A DNA stretch of 64,000 nt, taken from assembly GCA_958510825.1 (NCBI GenBank), contig OY294048.1, positions 30,221,026 to 30,285,025 on the forward strand, in the 5' to 3' direction. Positions within the stretch are counted from its first letter, which is position 1, and every line of letters starts with the position of its first letter. The notes under the pieces were generated by a model. That model was not told where the DNA came from. It saw only the letters and a list, made by a program, of their open reading frames with translations, and ran no database searches. Positions 55,430-64,000 of the stretch are shown here, piece by piece. The position numbers were made by a program, and so were the translations under genes. Source of the stretch: Brachypterus glaber (taxonomy: Eukaryota; Arthropoda; Insecta; Coleoptera; Kateretidae).

Positions 55430-56783
55430 GTTAACCACTTATGCAAAAAAATAAAAAAATCTATCTGTTGTTTCGTTTATTATAGAGAAAAATGTTAATT
55501 TAATTGGCACCATCACAGTTCGTCTAAAAAATTTTAAGTAAAATTTTCGTTTCCAAAAAAGATTCGTGTAAATTTATATTTAGTGATTAATTTTAAGTAA
55601 AAATATCAAAAAACGAAAATAATCGTGGGGGAGAATTTTGAAAAAATTAATTTTCTTTTGGTGTTCTTGAATGAATGTTTGCTTTTATTAAGATTAGGAA
55701 TTAGGAAGCATTATTTGAAAAAAGTGTAAATAAAAAAGATATTCCATTTTAAATAAGCTTTCATTTGGTTTTTGAATAATTTAAATCGCTTTTTAAATAA
55801 AAAGTAATATTTAGTTAAAGGGCATAGCCCAATAAGATGGTGAAAAGTCCCCCCTCTGGGATTTTCACCGAAAATAGGGCATTCGATTTGGTATCAAAAA
55901 AGACTAAGCCCCCTAAATTTTCAGCCCGCCAGGGCGCCTGTAGCGGCCGCTAGCGCAAAAAAAAAAACACTTTTTAGTATTTTTGAGATAACTCGGGGTC
56001 AAAATAATATTTTTACATGCAGTTTGCGGCATTCGAACAGGCTTTCAATGGAGTATATGTGTGATTTTTTTTAGATTTTTTGGCTTCATAACCAAAAAAT
56101 GGCGGCCATTTCAATATTTGCAACGTGATTTTCAGGACTTTTTCTCTTCCCGGCACAAAATTGAAAAATGGCATTTTATAACATTTTTCATTACCTTTCA
56201 GATGGTATATTGCGAATAAATTTTTAAGTGGTGCAAAAGGTCAAAACAAACGGCAAATATCCGATTTTAGTCATTTTTGACCGATTGCTGATCTTCTCGC
56301 GACGTTTTTGTGGGCAATGAGTCACTATCAAGTCCCTAAGACACTCAAACCCAAGTTTTAGTCCCTCAGGATTCCTGAGTCAGGAAAGCTGCTCCTCGGA
56401 AACAGACCACTAAAATCGTTTTAGCACCGTCAAAAACCCCCAAGTCCCACTTTCCGGCCTTCACAAAAGTCCGAAACCCACATTTCGACTTCATTTCTCA
56501 CCGTCCAGAACATTTAATCAAGAAAGTAATGCCAGGAACAGCATCAGCGTCCTGAAAACCCCCCAGCCCTTGATATGATCCACCTCTATTTCCTTATATT
56601 CCTGGGATAGATAAAGACCGTTTCTGAAGGATAGGCATGTACTTATACTCCAACTAAATAATTTTGTCAACATGTTTGTTTAATAATTTTTATTTATTAG
56701 TATACTTGCAATTAATCTATTATGTACAAATTCTAGAATTCTATTCAGTCTCTTCGAAAATGTTATAATTATCTTAGAAAATG

Positions 56784-56978
56784 TTATTCATCGTCATCTG
56801 AATCATCGTTGATGCACGCCACGACATTATCGTCCAAGAAATATTTTGTTAAAATTTCGGCTGGTCTTACAATTCTATCTTCATATCGTCCGTTGGATAG
56901 ATAATAAATAATTGCGGCCACATGAGCGCAGCATCCTACTGTCCGATTCCCATTCGCACAATCACAACAGTACCTCAA
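56784..56978 (-). CDS. SWIM-type zinc-finger exon, left arm
   Basis: 64 codons. MRYCCDCANGNRTVGCCAHV gives the CxCx(n)CxH signature of SWIM fingers (C-D-C ... C-C-A-H), followed by AAIIYYLSNGRYEDRI and a short acidic tail ending INDDSDDDE and a stop. SWIM fingers bind DNA or proteins and occur in several transposase types. The frame is open a few codons upstream of the ATG, consistent with a last exon or a truncated gene. The rest of the protein is absent. Confidence 0.6.
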   Translation of the reverse strand: MRYCCDCANGNRTVGCCAHVAAIIYYLSNGRYEDRIVRPAEILTKYFLDDNVVACINDDSDDDE

Positions 56979-57447
56979 TATACATCCAGGTCAAATTGAA
57001 AACAGACATCGGAAATCGATTTAGCACCATCAAAAAGTCCCACTTCCTGGCCCTCGCAATTTTTGTATCATATCGGACTCAGAGTGTTATCAATTATCTT
57101 ATTAACAAAATCCTTTTCTTGCCTCATCCTCACCTTGCGCGTAAAGAAGTTTTGTAGCCTTCAACAGCAATAGCGGGCCCGGACACGATTTTTCAGTTCA
57201 GGCAACTGCCAAGTGCCGGCAAAGAACCTACACCGCGAAGTTTGTTACTACTGCTTTCTATGTGAATGCCGGAAAACCTACCTTGAAAAAATGATTTGTT
57301 TGTTGTTTAAATGGTAAAGAAACTATAACAAAACAAAGAAACGAAACTTTTTTCTTCCGCTCTGGAGTGCCAGCAATGATTATAAGAAGTTTTTGATGGG
57401 GCTAAAACGATTTCTGAGGTCTGTTTTCAATTTGGCCTGGAGGTATA

Positions 57448-57678
57448 TTGAGGTACTGTTGTGATTGTGCGAATGGGAATCGGACAGTAGGATGCTGCGC
57501 TCATGTGGCCGCAATTATTTATTATCTATCCAACGGACGATATGAAGATAGAATTGTAAGACCAGCCGAAATTTTAACAAAATATTTCTTGGACGATAAT
57601 GTCGTGGCGTGCATTAATGTCGTGGCGTGCATTAATGTCGTGGCGTGCATCAACGATGATTCAGAGGACGATGAATAA
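57448..57678 (+). CDS. SWIM-type zinc-finger exon, right arm, with 18-bp triplication
   Basis: 76 codons, the mirror of the left-arm ORF with the same CDC...CCAH finger. It differs by an 18-bp unit present three times at 57599-57652, giving NVVACI three times where the left arm has it once, and by SEDDE versus SDDDE at the end. The repeat keeps the frame. In-frame stop upstream within about 20 codons. Confidence 0.6.
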   Translation: MRYCCDCANGNRTVGCCAHVAAIIYYLSNGRYEDRIVRPAEILTKYFLDDNVVACINVVACINVVACINDDSEDDE

Positions 57679-58647
57679 CATTTTCTAAGATAATTATAAC
57701 ATTTTTGAAGAGACTGAATAGAATTCTAGAATTTGTACATAAGAGATTAATTGCAAGTATACTAATAAATAAAAATTATTAAACAAACATGTTGACAAAA
57801 TTATTAGGTTGGAGTATAAGTACATGCCTATCCTTTAGAAACGGTCTTTATCTATCCCAGGAATATAAGGAAATAGAGGTGGATCATATCAAGGGCTGGG
57901 GGGTTTTCAGGACGCTGATGCTGTTCCTGGCATTACTTGCTTGATTAAATGTTCTGGACGGTGAGAAATGGTCGAAATGTGAGTTTCGGACGGAACGGAT
58001 CATAATGGAAAAATTGTGAAGGCCGGAAAGTGGGACTTGGGGGTTTATGACGGTGCTAAAACGATTTTAGTGGTCTGTTTTCGAGGAGCAGCTTTCCTGA
58101 CTCAGGAATCCTGAGGGACTAAAACTTGGGTTTAAGTGTCTTAGGGACTTGATAGTGACTCATTGCCCACAAAAACGTCACGAGAAGATCAGCAATCGGT
58201 CAAAAATGACCAAAATCGGATATTTGCCGTTTTTTTGACCTTTTGCACCACACAATATACCATCTGAAAGGTAATGAAAAATGTTATAAAATGCCATTTT
58301 TCAATTTTGTGCCGGGAAGAGAAAAAGTCCTGAAAATCACGTTGCAAATATTGAAATGGCCGCCATTTTTTGGTTATGAAGCCAAAAAATCTAAAAAAAT
58401 CACACGTATACTCCATTGAAAGCCCGTTCGAATGCCGCAAACTGCATGTAAAAATATTATTTTGAGCCCGAGTTATCTCAAAAATACTAAAAAGTGTTTT
58501 TTTTTGCGCTAGCGGCCGCTAGAGGCGCCCTGGCGGGCTGAAAATTTAGGGGGCTTGGTCTTTTTTGATACCGAATCGAATGCCCTATGTCCGGTGAAAA
58601 TCCCAGAGGGGGGACTTTTCACCATCTTATTGGGCTATGCCCTTTGA

Positions 58648-58993
58648 AAATTTATACTTTTTTACAGTTTTCCCTGTTTTACGGTAGACATTTTTCACAT
58701 TTAGGAAGAGGGTTCATCCACCAATATCTCCATTTTAATCCATCACTGCTTATAGGTGTTAAAAAATATAAACAGCGTATTTTATAATGCCTAAGAGTAA
58801 GTGTAATTAAACTGCACCGCAAAAAAACCTCTCCAATTTTCCCGGACAACGTCTTTTTGAGAGTAATTCTTATAAATTTAAGGCACTAAAACTTTTTTAT
58901 TTACCAACAGATTTGAATGATTCATAAATCATTAAAAGATTATTTAATATACAATATTTTGTTAAATAATTTTTTTCCCGCAGTATAATATTG
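58648..58993. other. Spacer between the Kolobok-like and Penelope elements
   Basis: ACTGCACCGCAAAAAAA near 58811 and TTTTTTTCCCGCAGT near 58970 are a weak inverted pair that could bound a 175-bp MITE. No gene. Confidence 0.35.
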
Positions 58994-59470
58994 TAGGTTA
59001 GGTTTTTGGGGTATCGGGGGGTATTCAATTAAAAAACTTCTTTTCTCTAAATTGTGACGTTTCGATAGGGCCTTTCTATCGTTTTCGAACCTTTAATCAA
59101 TAAATACTGAATTAGCATAATTAACAACAATAAATTAAGGTATGAGCAAAACATTTTCTGCCACTATGCAAAAAAAAATTAATTTTTATACTTACAAATT
59201 AAAATTCAAAGTCTCTCATTTGTCAACACATCTACAAACATTTTACCATAAATTTGGAAGTTATGCATCCTATTTTAAATACATAAATACAATTTTCTAC
59301 ATAAAATTACAGATATAAACATTGACAGGTTAAAAATTTCTTCTTCTTCTTCTTCTTCTTCTACTATTTGGCATGGCTGAACACACAGAACTAGACACAA
59401 AGAAGGAACCTAAGTACCTTTTCTGAAGTATGTCATTTTTGTATTTGGACCAAATTAAAGTAGACTCCAC

Positions 59471-59984
59471 TTAACCCCTCAACATCTGATTTTTTATTAA
59501 CAAGTCTTTTTCTTTTTTGATAAAAATCATTTCTGCCATTTCTCTTTTCCTCGTATGTTTTTCATTATACAAAATATCCATATTTTCTAGATCTGCTGTA
59601 TGGCCAAAATCTACAGTATGTTGTGTTAGGGCCGTGCTTTCTCTCTTTCCGGATTTGATAGAGCTTTTGTGTCCAGAAAGTCGTTTGCACAGTTTTTGTC
59701 CTGTATTCCCGACATAGGTCCCTTGGCATCCTTGGCACTTTATTCTATAGATTAGGTTGGATCTTTCAGCTTTTTTTACTGGGTCTTTTAGTTGTGAATA
59801 TATATTTCCTAATAGATTGCAACTTTTAAACACTGTCTGGATATTGTGGTTTCTTAAAGATTTTTTAACTTTTTCCCCTACACCTTTCGAATATGGAATT
59901 ATAACTCTACTGTTCTTTTCTTCTTCATTTTCAGAATTTTTTTTTCTCTAAATATTTTTCTGTGTTATAAATTCTGTCAATCCT
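59471..59984 (-). pseudogene. Penelope GIY-YIG endonuclease, copy 1
   Basis: The open frame after the RT stop includes EKNSRVIIPYSKGVGEKVKK, then SNLIYRIKCQGCQGTYVGNT, GQKLCKRLSGHKSS and ALTQHTVDFGHTADLENMDI, ending near QMLRG. LIYRIKC...TYVGNTG...R..H is the GIY-YIG core (LIY / YVG) with CxxC spacing typical of PLEs. It nicks target DNA for reverse transcription. Complete as a domain, but detached from the RT by a stop at 59985. Confidence 0.75.
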
Positions 59985-60467
59985 TTACCTTACTGTATCA
60001 TTTACCAATTTTTGTGGATAATAATTTTTCATCATTACCTTTTTAACTATTTTTATGTTTCCTTTCCTATATGACGGGTCACTTGGCTTTACAGCGCTAT
60101 CTATTAAAGATATGATCACTGTCTTTTTTTGTTGTTTTACATGGTGTGACGTAAAATTTAAATACCTTTCAAACCACGTTGGTTTTTCGTACCAACAAGT
60201 TTTCAATTTCTCATTCTCTCTTATAATTGTAATGTCTAGAAAATTAATCTTATTGTCTTTTTCTTTTTTTATAGTGTATTGTATGGATGGGTGCGTGGCA
60301 TTAAAAATTCTTAAGACTTCCTCTTCTCGTCCTTTTAGGGCTGTAGTCCAGATATCATCCATGTATCTTCTGTAGGCAATTAAAGGAAAAGGTAAATTTT
60401 TAATTGATTTTTTCTCCAAGTATTCCATAGTACAGTTTGCCACATCAGGAGCCACCGGGCTTCCCAT
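59985..60467 (-). pseudogene. Penelope reverse transcriptase palm, copy 1
   Basis: 160 codons with GSPVAPDVANCTMEYLEK, the catalytic RYMDDI (YxDD), INFLDITIIRENEKL and TWFERYLNFTSHH. Upstream (60468-60843) the same protein continues with stops: IPESHRQLSLDVTSLYTNIP is readable. Better preserved here than in copy 2. Confidence 0.75.
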
Positions 60468-60843
60468 TGCTATTCCTTTAACTTGTTTTTAGGCTACACC
60501 ATTATAGGAGATGTAAGTATTATTGAGACGTAGTTCCATTGCATAAATAAATTCGGATTGTGGAAGACAGGTGTATTCTTCAATTTCTGATCATTTTTCT
60601 CTTAAAATATTTATTGCCAAATCTTTCGGGATATTTGTATAAAGAGATGTTACATCTAGTGACAATTGTCTATGACTTTCCGGAATCTCTATAGTTCTCA
60701 CAAATTCCGAAAATTCCCACGAGACTTTAGTAAATGAGTCTTTCTTTAAAATGTTCCTTAAATACTTTGCAAGTTTCTAAAAGGGCGAATCCATACTAGC
60801 TACTATTGGTCGAAGAGGCATATCTTGTTTATGGATCTTTAAA

Positions 60844-60972
60844 CTATCTAGATGCGAATCTTTAAACAATGATTTAATAAAAAATGAAAGGAAAATAAAT
60901 ATATAGACATTCCAACTTACAAATACCTACTATGTTACAATGGTGTCTTACCAAAAATTTATGGACTGTCAA
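60844..60972. other. Junction of the two head-to-head Penelope copies
   Basis: 129 bases not shared by the two arms. The right half (60915-60972) still encodes more of copy 2's RT (YNGVLPKIYGLSKIHKQD in the plus frame), so copy 2 extends further 5' than copy 1. Confidence 0.6.
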
Positions 60973-61231
60973 AGATCCATAAACAAGATATGCCTCTTCA
61001 ATAGTAGCTAGTATGGACTCGCCCTTTTACAAACTTGCAAAGTATTTAAGGAACATTTTGAAGAACATAGTAAGCAAGACAGACTCATTTACTAAAAACT
61101 CGTGGGAATTTTCGGAATTTGTGAGAACTATACAGATTCCGGAAAATCATAGACAATTGTCACTAGATGTAACATCTCTTTATACAAATATCCCAAAAGA
61201 TTTGGCAATCAATATTTTAAGAGAAAAATGA
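60920..61231 (+). pseudogene. Penelope RT N-terminal palm part, copy 2
   Basis: LPKIYGLSKIHKQDMPL (the 'P..YGLPKIHK...PLRPI' box), then a frameshift, then MDSPFYKLAKYLRNIL and RQLSLDVTSLYTNIPKDL, with catalytic Asp in LDVTSLYTNIP. Stops at TGA after REK (61229-61231). Confidence 0.7.
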
Positions 61232-61860
61232 TCAGAAATTGAAGAATACACCTAGGTGTATTAGGTACCTGTCTTCCACAATCCGAATTTATTTATGCCA
61301 TGGAACTATGTCTCAATAATACTTACATCTCCTATAATGGTGTAGTCTATAAACAAGTTAAAAGAATAGCAATGCCCGGTGGCTCCTGATGTCGCAAACT
61401 GTGCTATGGAATACTTGGAGAAAAAATCAATTAAAAATTTACCTTTTCCTTTAATTGCCTACAGAAGATACATGGATGACATCTGAACTACAGCCCCAAA
61501 AGGACGAGAAGAGGAAGTCTTAAGAATTTTTAATGCCACGCACCCATCCATACAATACACTATAGAAAAAGAAAAAGACAATAGGATTAATTTTCTAGAC
61601 ATTACAATTATAAGAGAGAATGAGAAATTGAAAACTAGTTGATACCAAAAACCAACGTGGTCTGAAAGGTATTTAAATTTTACGTCACACCATGTAAAAC
61701 AACAAAAAAAGACAGTGATCATATCTTTAATAGATAGCGCTGTAAAGCTAAGTGACCCGTCATATAGGAAAGAAAACATAAAACTAGTTAAAAAGGTAAT
61801 GATGAAAAATAATTATGCACAAAAATTGGTAAATGATACAATAAGGGATTGACAGAATTT
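61232..61860 (+). pseudogene. Penelope RT palm/thumb, copy 2, multiply broken
   Basis: RYMDDI is followed immediately by TGA where copy 1 has TGG, and a further TGA occurs after KLKTS. INFLDITIIRENEKL, RYLNFTSHHVKQQKK and KLVNDTIRD remain readable. Clearly non-functional. Confidence 0.7.
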
Positions 61861-61994
61861 ATAACACAGAAAAATATTTAGGGAAAAAAAATTCTGAAAA
61901 TGAAGAAGAAAAGAACAGTAGAGTTATAATTCCCTATTCGAAAGGTGTAGGGGAAAAATTTAGAAAATCTTTAAGAAACCACAATATCCAGACA

Positions 61995-62438
61995 GTGTTT
62001 AAAAGTTGCAATCTATTAGGAAATATATATTCACAACTAAAAGACCCAGTAAAAAAAGCTGAAAAATCCAACCTAATCTATAGAATAAAGTGCCAAGGAT
62101 GCCAAGGGATCTATGTCTGGAATACAGGACAAAAACTGTGCAAACGACTTTCTGGACACAAAAGCTCTATCAAATCTGGAAAGAGAGAAAGCACGGCCCT
62201 AACACAACATACTGTAGATTTTGGCCATACAGCAGATCTAGAAAATGTGGATATTTTGTATAATGGAAAACATAAGAGGAAAAGAGAAATTGCAGAAATG
62301 ATTTTCATCAAAAAAGAAAAAGACTCAATAAATAAAAAATCAGATGTTGAGGGGTTAAGTGGAGTCTACTTTAATTTGGTCCAAATACAAAAATTACATG
62401 CTTCAGAAAAGGTACTTAGGCTTCTTCTTTGTTTCTAG
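61995..62438 (+). pseudogene. Penelope GIY-YIG endonuclease, copy 2
   Basis: 147 codons with SNLIYRIKCQGCQGIYVWNT; the Gly of the YVG motif is Trp here (copy 1 has YVGN), probably inactivating. The C-terminus runs past the copy-1 stop through a frameshift (EGLSGVYFNLVQIQKL). Confidence 0.75.
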
Positions 62439-62818
62439 TTCTGTGTGTTCAGCCATGCCAAATAGTAGAAGATGAAGAAGAAAAAAATTTTTATAACCTG
62501 TCAATTTTATGTAGAAAATTGTATTTATGTATTTAAAATAGGATGTATCACGTCCAACGTTTTGGTAAAATGTTTGTAGATGTGTTGACAAATGAGAGAC
62601 TGAATTTTAATTTGTAAGTATAAAAATTATTTTTTTTTGCATAGTGGCAGAAAATGTTTTGGCCATACCTTAATTTATTGTTGGTAATTATGCTAATTCA
62701 GTATTTATTAATTAAAGGTTCGAAAACGATAGAAAGGCCCTATCGAAACGTCACAATTTAAAGAAAAGAAGTTTTTTAATTGAATACCCCCGATACCACA
62801 AAAACCTAACCTACAAAA

Positions 62819-63049
62819 CTATACAATATTTTTTAATTGATTTTTGTATTTTAAAAGAGGTAACTGCCAGGATAATACAAAAACCAATTTTTTGTACCAA
62901 AATAAATACAAAATAAAAAAAACATATAACATTTTATTTATATATCAATTTAAATAATTTGAAAAAACAGTTAACAGCTTGTTTTAAATACTGCAAATTT
63001 TGTTAAAAAAAAATAAATATTTATGACAGAATAAAAAAAAACAAATGTT
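62819..63049. other. Spacer, nothing recognised
   Basis: AT-rich DNA between the Penelope copy and the right arm of the outer inverted repeat. Confidence 0.4.
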
Positions 63050-63450
63050 GGTTTAGGAAATACCAAAGAAAAATATAATTTTTTAAATTTAAATAAATAT
63101 AACTTTTTTATTTAAAAAGCGATTTAATAATTTGAAAACCAATGAAATTACTTAATTACTTCTTTTCGAAAAATGTCAGAATCTTTTAAGATTAAAATCA
63201 AAAACACTTGTTCAGGAAAAACAAAAGAAAATCGATTTTCTCAAAATTCTCCCCCACGATTATTTTTATTTTTGGATAGTTTGACTCAAAATTGATCACT
63301 AAATGTAAATTTACACGAATCTTTGTTGGAAACGAAAATTTTGGTTAAAATTATTTAGACGAACTGCGATCATGCGAATTAAATTAATATATTTCTCTAT
63401 AAAAAAACTAAAATTTTAGGACATTGTTCTAGATACCCTTATGCATAAAA

Positions 63451-63840
63451 ATGCACAATAGCCAACTTCGGCAAGCTTCGATAACAACGAAGCCTCTATG
63501 TATAAATTAAATTTATAAAATTAAAATACTGTTTTTTCAGTGTATATTTTTTGGTGTAAAGGAAAAGAAAAATTGAGTTTTTTATACATCAAAATATCCA
63601 GAATAGATTGTAGATTATATTTTTTCAAGATTTGTTTGGGTTAATTTCTTTGACAAAAAGTTATACTACTTTAAATATTGGGCTCATCTATTTGCGTAAA
63701 CGGTAAAAGTTAAAAAGTTCTAGTTTAGGGATCTGTTCATAACAAAAGAAAAATATTTATAAGACCTTATAGCCAAATCATTTAGCAATACAATGGTGCA
63801 TATTTTATACCAAAATTCAAAAAAACCTTTTTTCCCAAAA
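63451..63840. other. Spacer, nothing recognised
   Basis: AT-rich, non-coding. It is followed by a direct repeat of the 63.07-kb block that runs off the window end. Confidence 0.4.
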
Positions 63841-63847
63841 GTCCAAA

Positions 63848-64000
63848 CGAAAAATATAATTTTTTAAATTTAAATAAATATAACTTTTTTATTTAAAAAG
63901 CGATTTAATGATTTGAAAACCAAATGAAAGCTTATTTAAAATGGAACATCTTTGTTAATTACTTCTTTTCGAAAAATGTCAGAATCTTTTAAGATTAAAA
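63848..64000. repeat. Direct repeat of 63068-63200, cut by the window end
   Basis: AATATAATTTTTTAAATTTA, AACTTTTTTATTTAAAAAGC, then GAAAACCAAATGAAAGC. Unlike the first copy it retains TTATTTAAAATGGAACATC, which is also present in the left arm at 55.74 kb. Confidence 0.7.

Larger units (their letters stand above)
55819..58643. mobile_element. Kolobok-like palindromic DNA transposon with SWIM exons
   Basis: TTAA (55815-55818), then AGGGCATAGCCC at the left; GGGCTATGCCCT, then TTGA (58644-58647) at the right. Arms of about 1.2 kb (55819-57038 and 57388-58643) are near-perfect inverts with a 349-bp unique centre. TTAA duplication and AGGG ends recall the Kolobok superfamily. Each arm carries one SWIM-type zinc-finger ORF. 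No DDE transposase is seen. Confidence 0.6.
58994..60843 (-). mobile_element. Penelope-like element, copy 1
   Basis: Minus-strand, 5'-truncated PLE: RT part (about 59985-60843), GIY-YIG endonuclease (59471-59984), a (AAG)n tract in the 3' UTR (59340-59362), and a 3' end with the hairpin CGATAG...CTATCG plus AAACGTCAC (about 59060-59094). RT plus C-terminal GIY-YIG order is unique to PLEs. Stops occur after REK (TGA), in GVA*KQ (TAA) and in PF*KL (TAG). Mirror of copy 2. Confidence 0.8.
60920..62818 (+). mobile_element. Penelope-like element, copy 2
   Basis: Plus-strand mirror of copy 1 and slightly longer at its 5' end. It carries the RT (60920-61850, broken), GIY-YIG (61995-62438) and the same 3' end with hairpin and AACCTAACCTAC. 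A 4-base deletion before AATAGTAG (about 61001), a small duplication near 61255 (CCTAGGTGTATTAGGTA) and several stops disable it. It shares the REK*SE stop with copy 1. Confidence 0.8.
55430..63450. repeat. Large inverted repeat framing the Kolobok-like and Penelope elements
   Basis: Left arm 55430-55815 and right arm about 63050-63450 are inverted: CACAGTTCGTCTAAAAAATT / ATTATTTAGACGAACTG, TCGTGGGGGAGAATTTTGA / TCAAAATTCTCCCCCACGA, AAATCGCTTTTTAAATAAA. Between them lie the 55819-58643 palindrome and the Penelope pair. The right-arm block recurs directly at 63848-64000, with text missing from 63.1 kb restored. Confidence 0.65.

Noticed and set aside
55196..55498. 100-codon plus-strand ORF
   Set aside because: No recognisable domain and the last part lies in the outer inverted-repeat arm; not supported as a gene.
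59060..59094. Complete hammerhead in the Penelope 3' end
   Set aside because: The 3' half CGAAACGTC is present but no CTGANGA core could be found upstream in either copy, so no ribozyme is annotated there.
1..64000. CRISPR arrays, bacterial operons, rRNA and intact tRNA genes
   Set aside because: Short tandem arms of FB-1 and FB-2 superficially look like spaced repeats but are degenerate minisatellites in inverted arms; no rRNA, functional tRNA or prokaryotic signals were seen.
1..64000. Helitron
   Set aside because: No TC start paired with a hairpin and CTRR end could be found; the 17892-17919 hairpin is not followed by CTAG-type sequence.

Overview
The window is about 64 kb of very AT-rich eukaryotic DNA. 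It reads as a transposon-dense intergenic (or intronic) stretch of an arthropod genome, most likely an insect. The evidence is copia with an initiator-Met-type primer site, Penelope-like elements, insect-style LINEs, tRNA-derived SINEs and many palindromic non-autonomous DNA transposons. There are no bacterial operons, rRNA or CRISPR. The species cannot be named. The only host-gene candidates are one terminal exon at 53.9-54.2 kb and a very weak internal exon near 18 kb. Almost every long reading frame is a transposon protein or a palindrome artefact.

Layout. 0-9 kb: hairpins, an old palindromic MITE (1.75-3.61 kb) split by another TIR element, a Tc1/mariner-type palindrome (4.03-4.50 kb), remnants of a LINE C-terminus and a Tc1/mariner transposase (5.3-5.97 kb), a large foldback element (6.4-7.3 kb) and SINE copy A. 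9-13 kb: a CACTG-ended element with TAA target duplication and a 5'-truncated LINE (10.3-12.95 kb, minus) with a second LINE fragment inside it. 13-24 kb: tandem-repeat cassettes, CACCGG-ended elements with an internal tandem duplication and a nested MITE, two foldback elements whose arms are ~15-bp minisatellites (18.8-19.6 and 22.46-23.23 kb), and a 1.7-kb TIR element (19.99-21.73 kb). 24-38 kb: palindromic Tc1-like, CACCGG, CACTG and CACTAGG elements. 38.9-40.4 kb: a second LINE split by a solo LTR. 40.8-46.8 kb: a palindromic MITE containing SINE copy B, which itself contains a young, near-complete copia element (4,689 bp, LTRs differing at one base, one in-frame stop). 47.45-47.99 kb: a 349-bp tandem repeat carrying hammerhead-ribozyme motifs, the most interesting signal here. 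50-54 kb: LINE tail, SINE copy C, part of an LTR retrotransposon with a duplicated R-U5/primer-site segment, an array of CACAGCC units, and the candidate host exon. 54.7-64 kb: a piggyBac-type MITE, a 2.8-kb palindromic TTAA-flanked element encoding SWIM zinc-finger exons in both arms, and two Penelope-like copies head to head, the last two lying inside a larger inverted repeat.

How it fits together. The region is a layered record of insertions into insertions, and several layers can be ordered. Many short elements share CAC...GTG ends, TAA/TTA target duplications and an internal GAATCCGAAT-like motif, which suggests one mobilisation system acting on diverse sequences.
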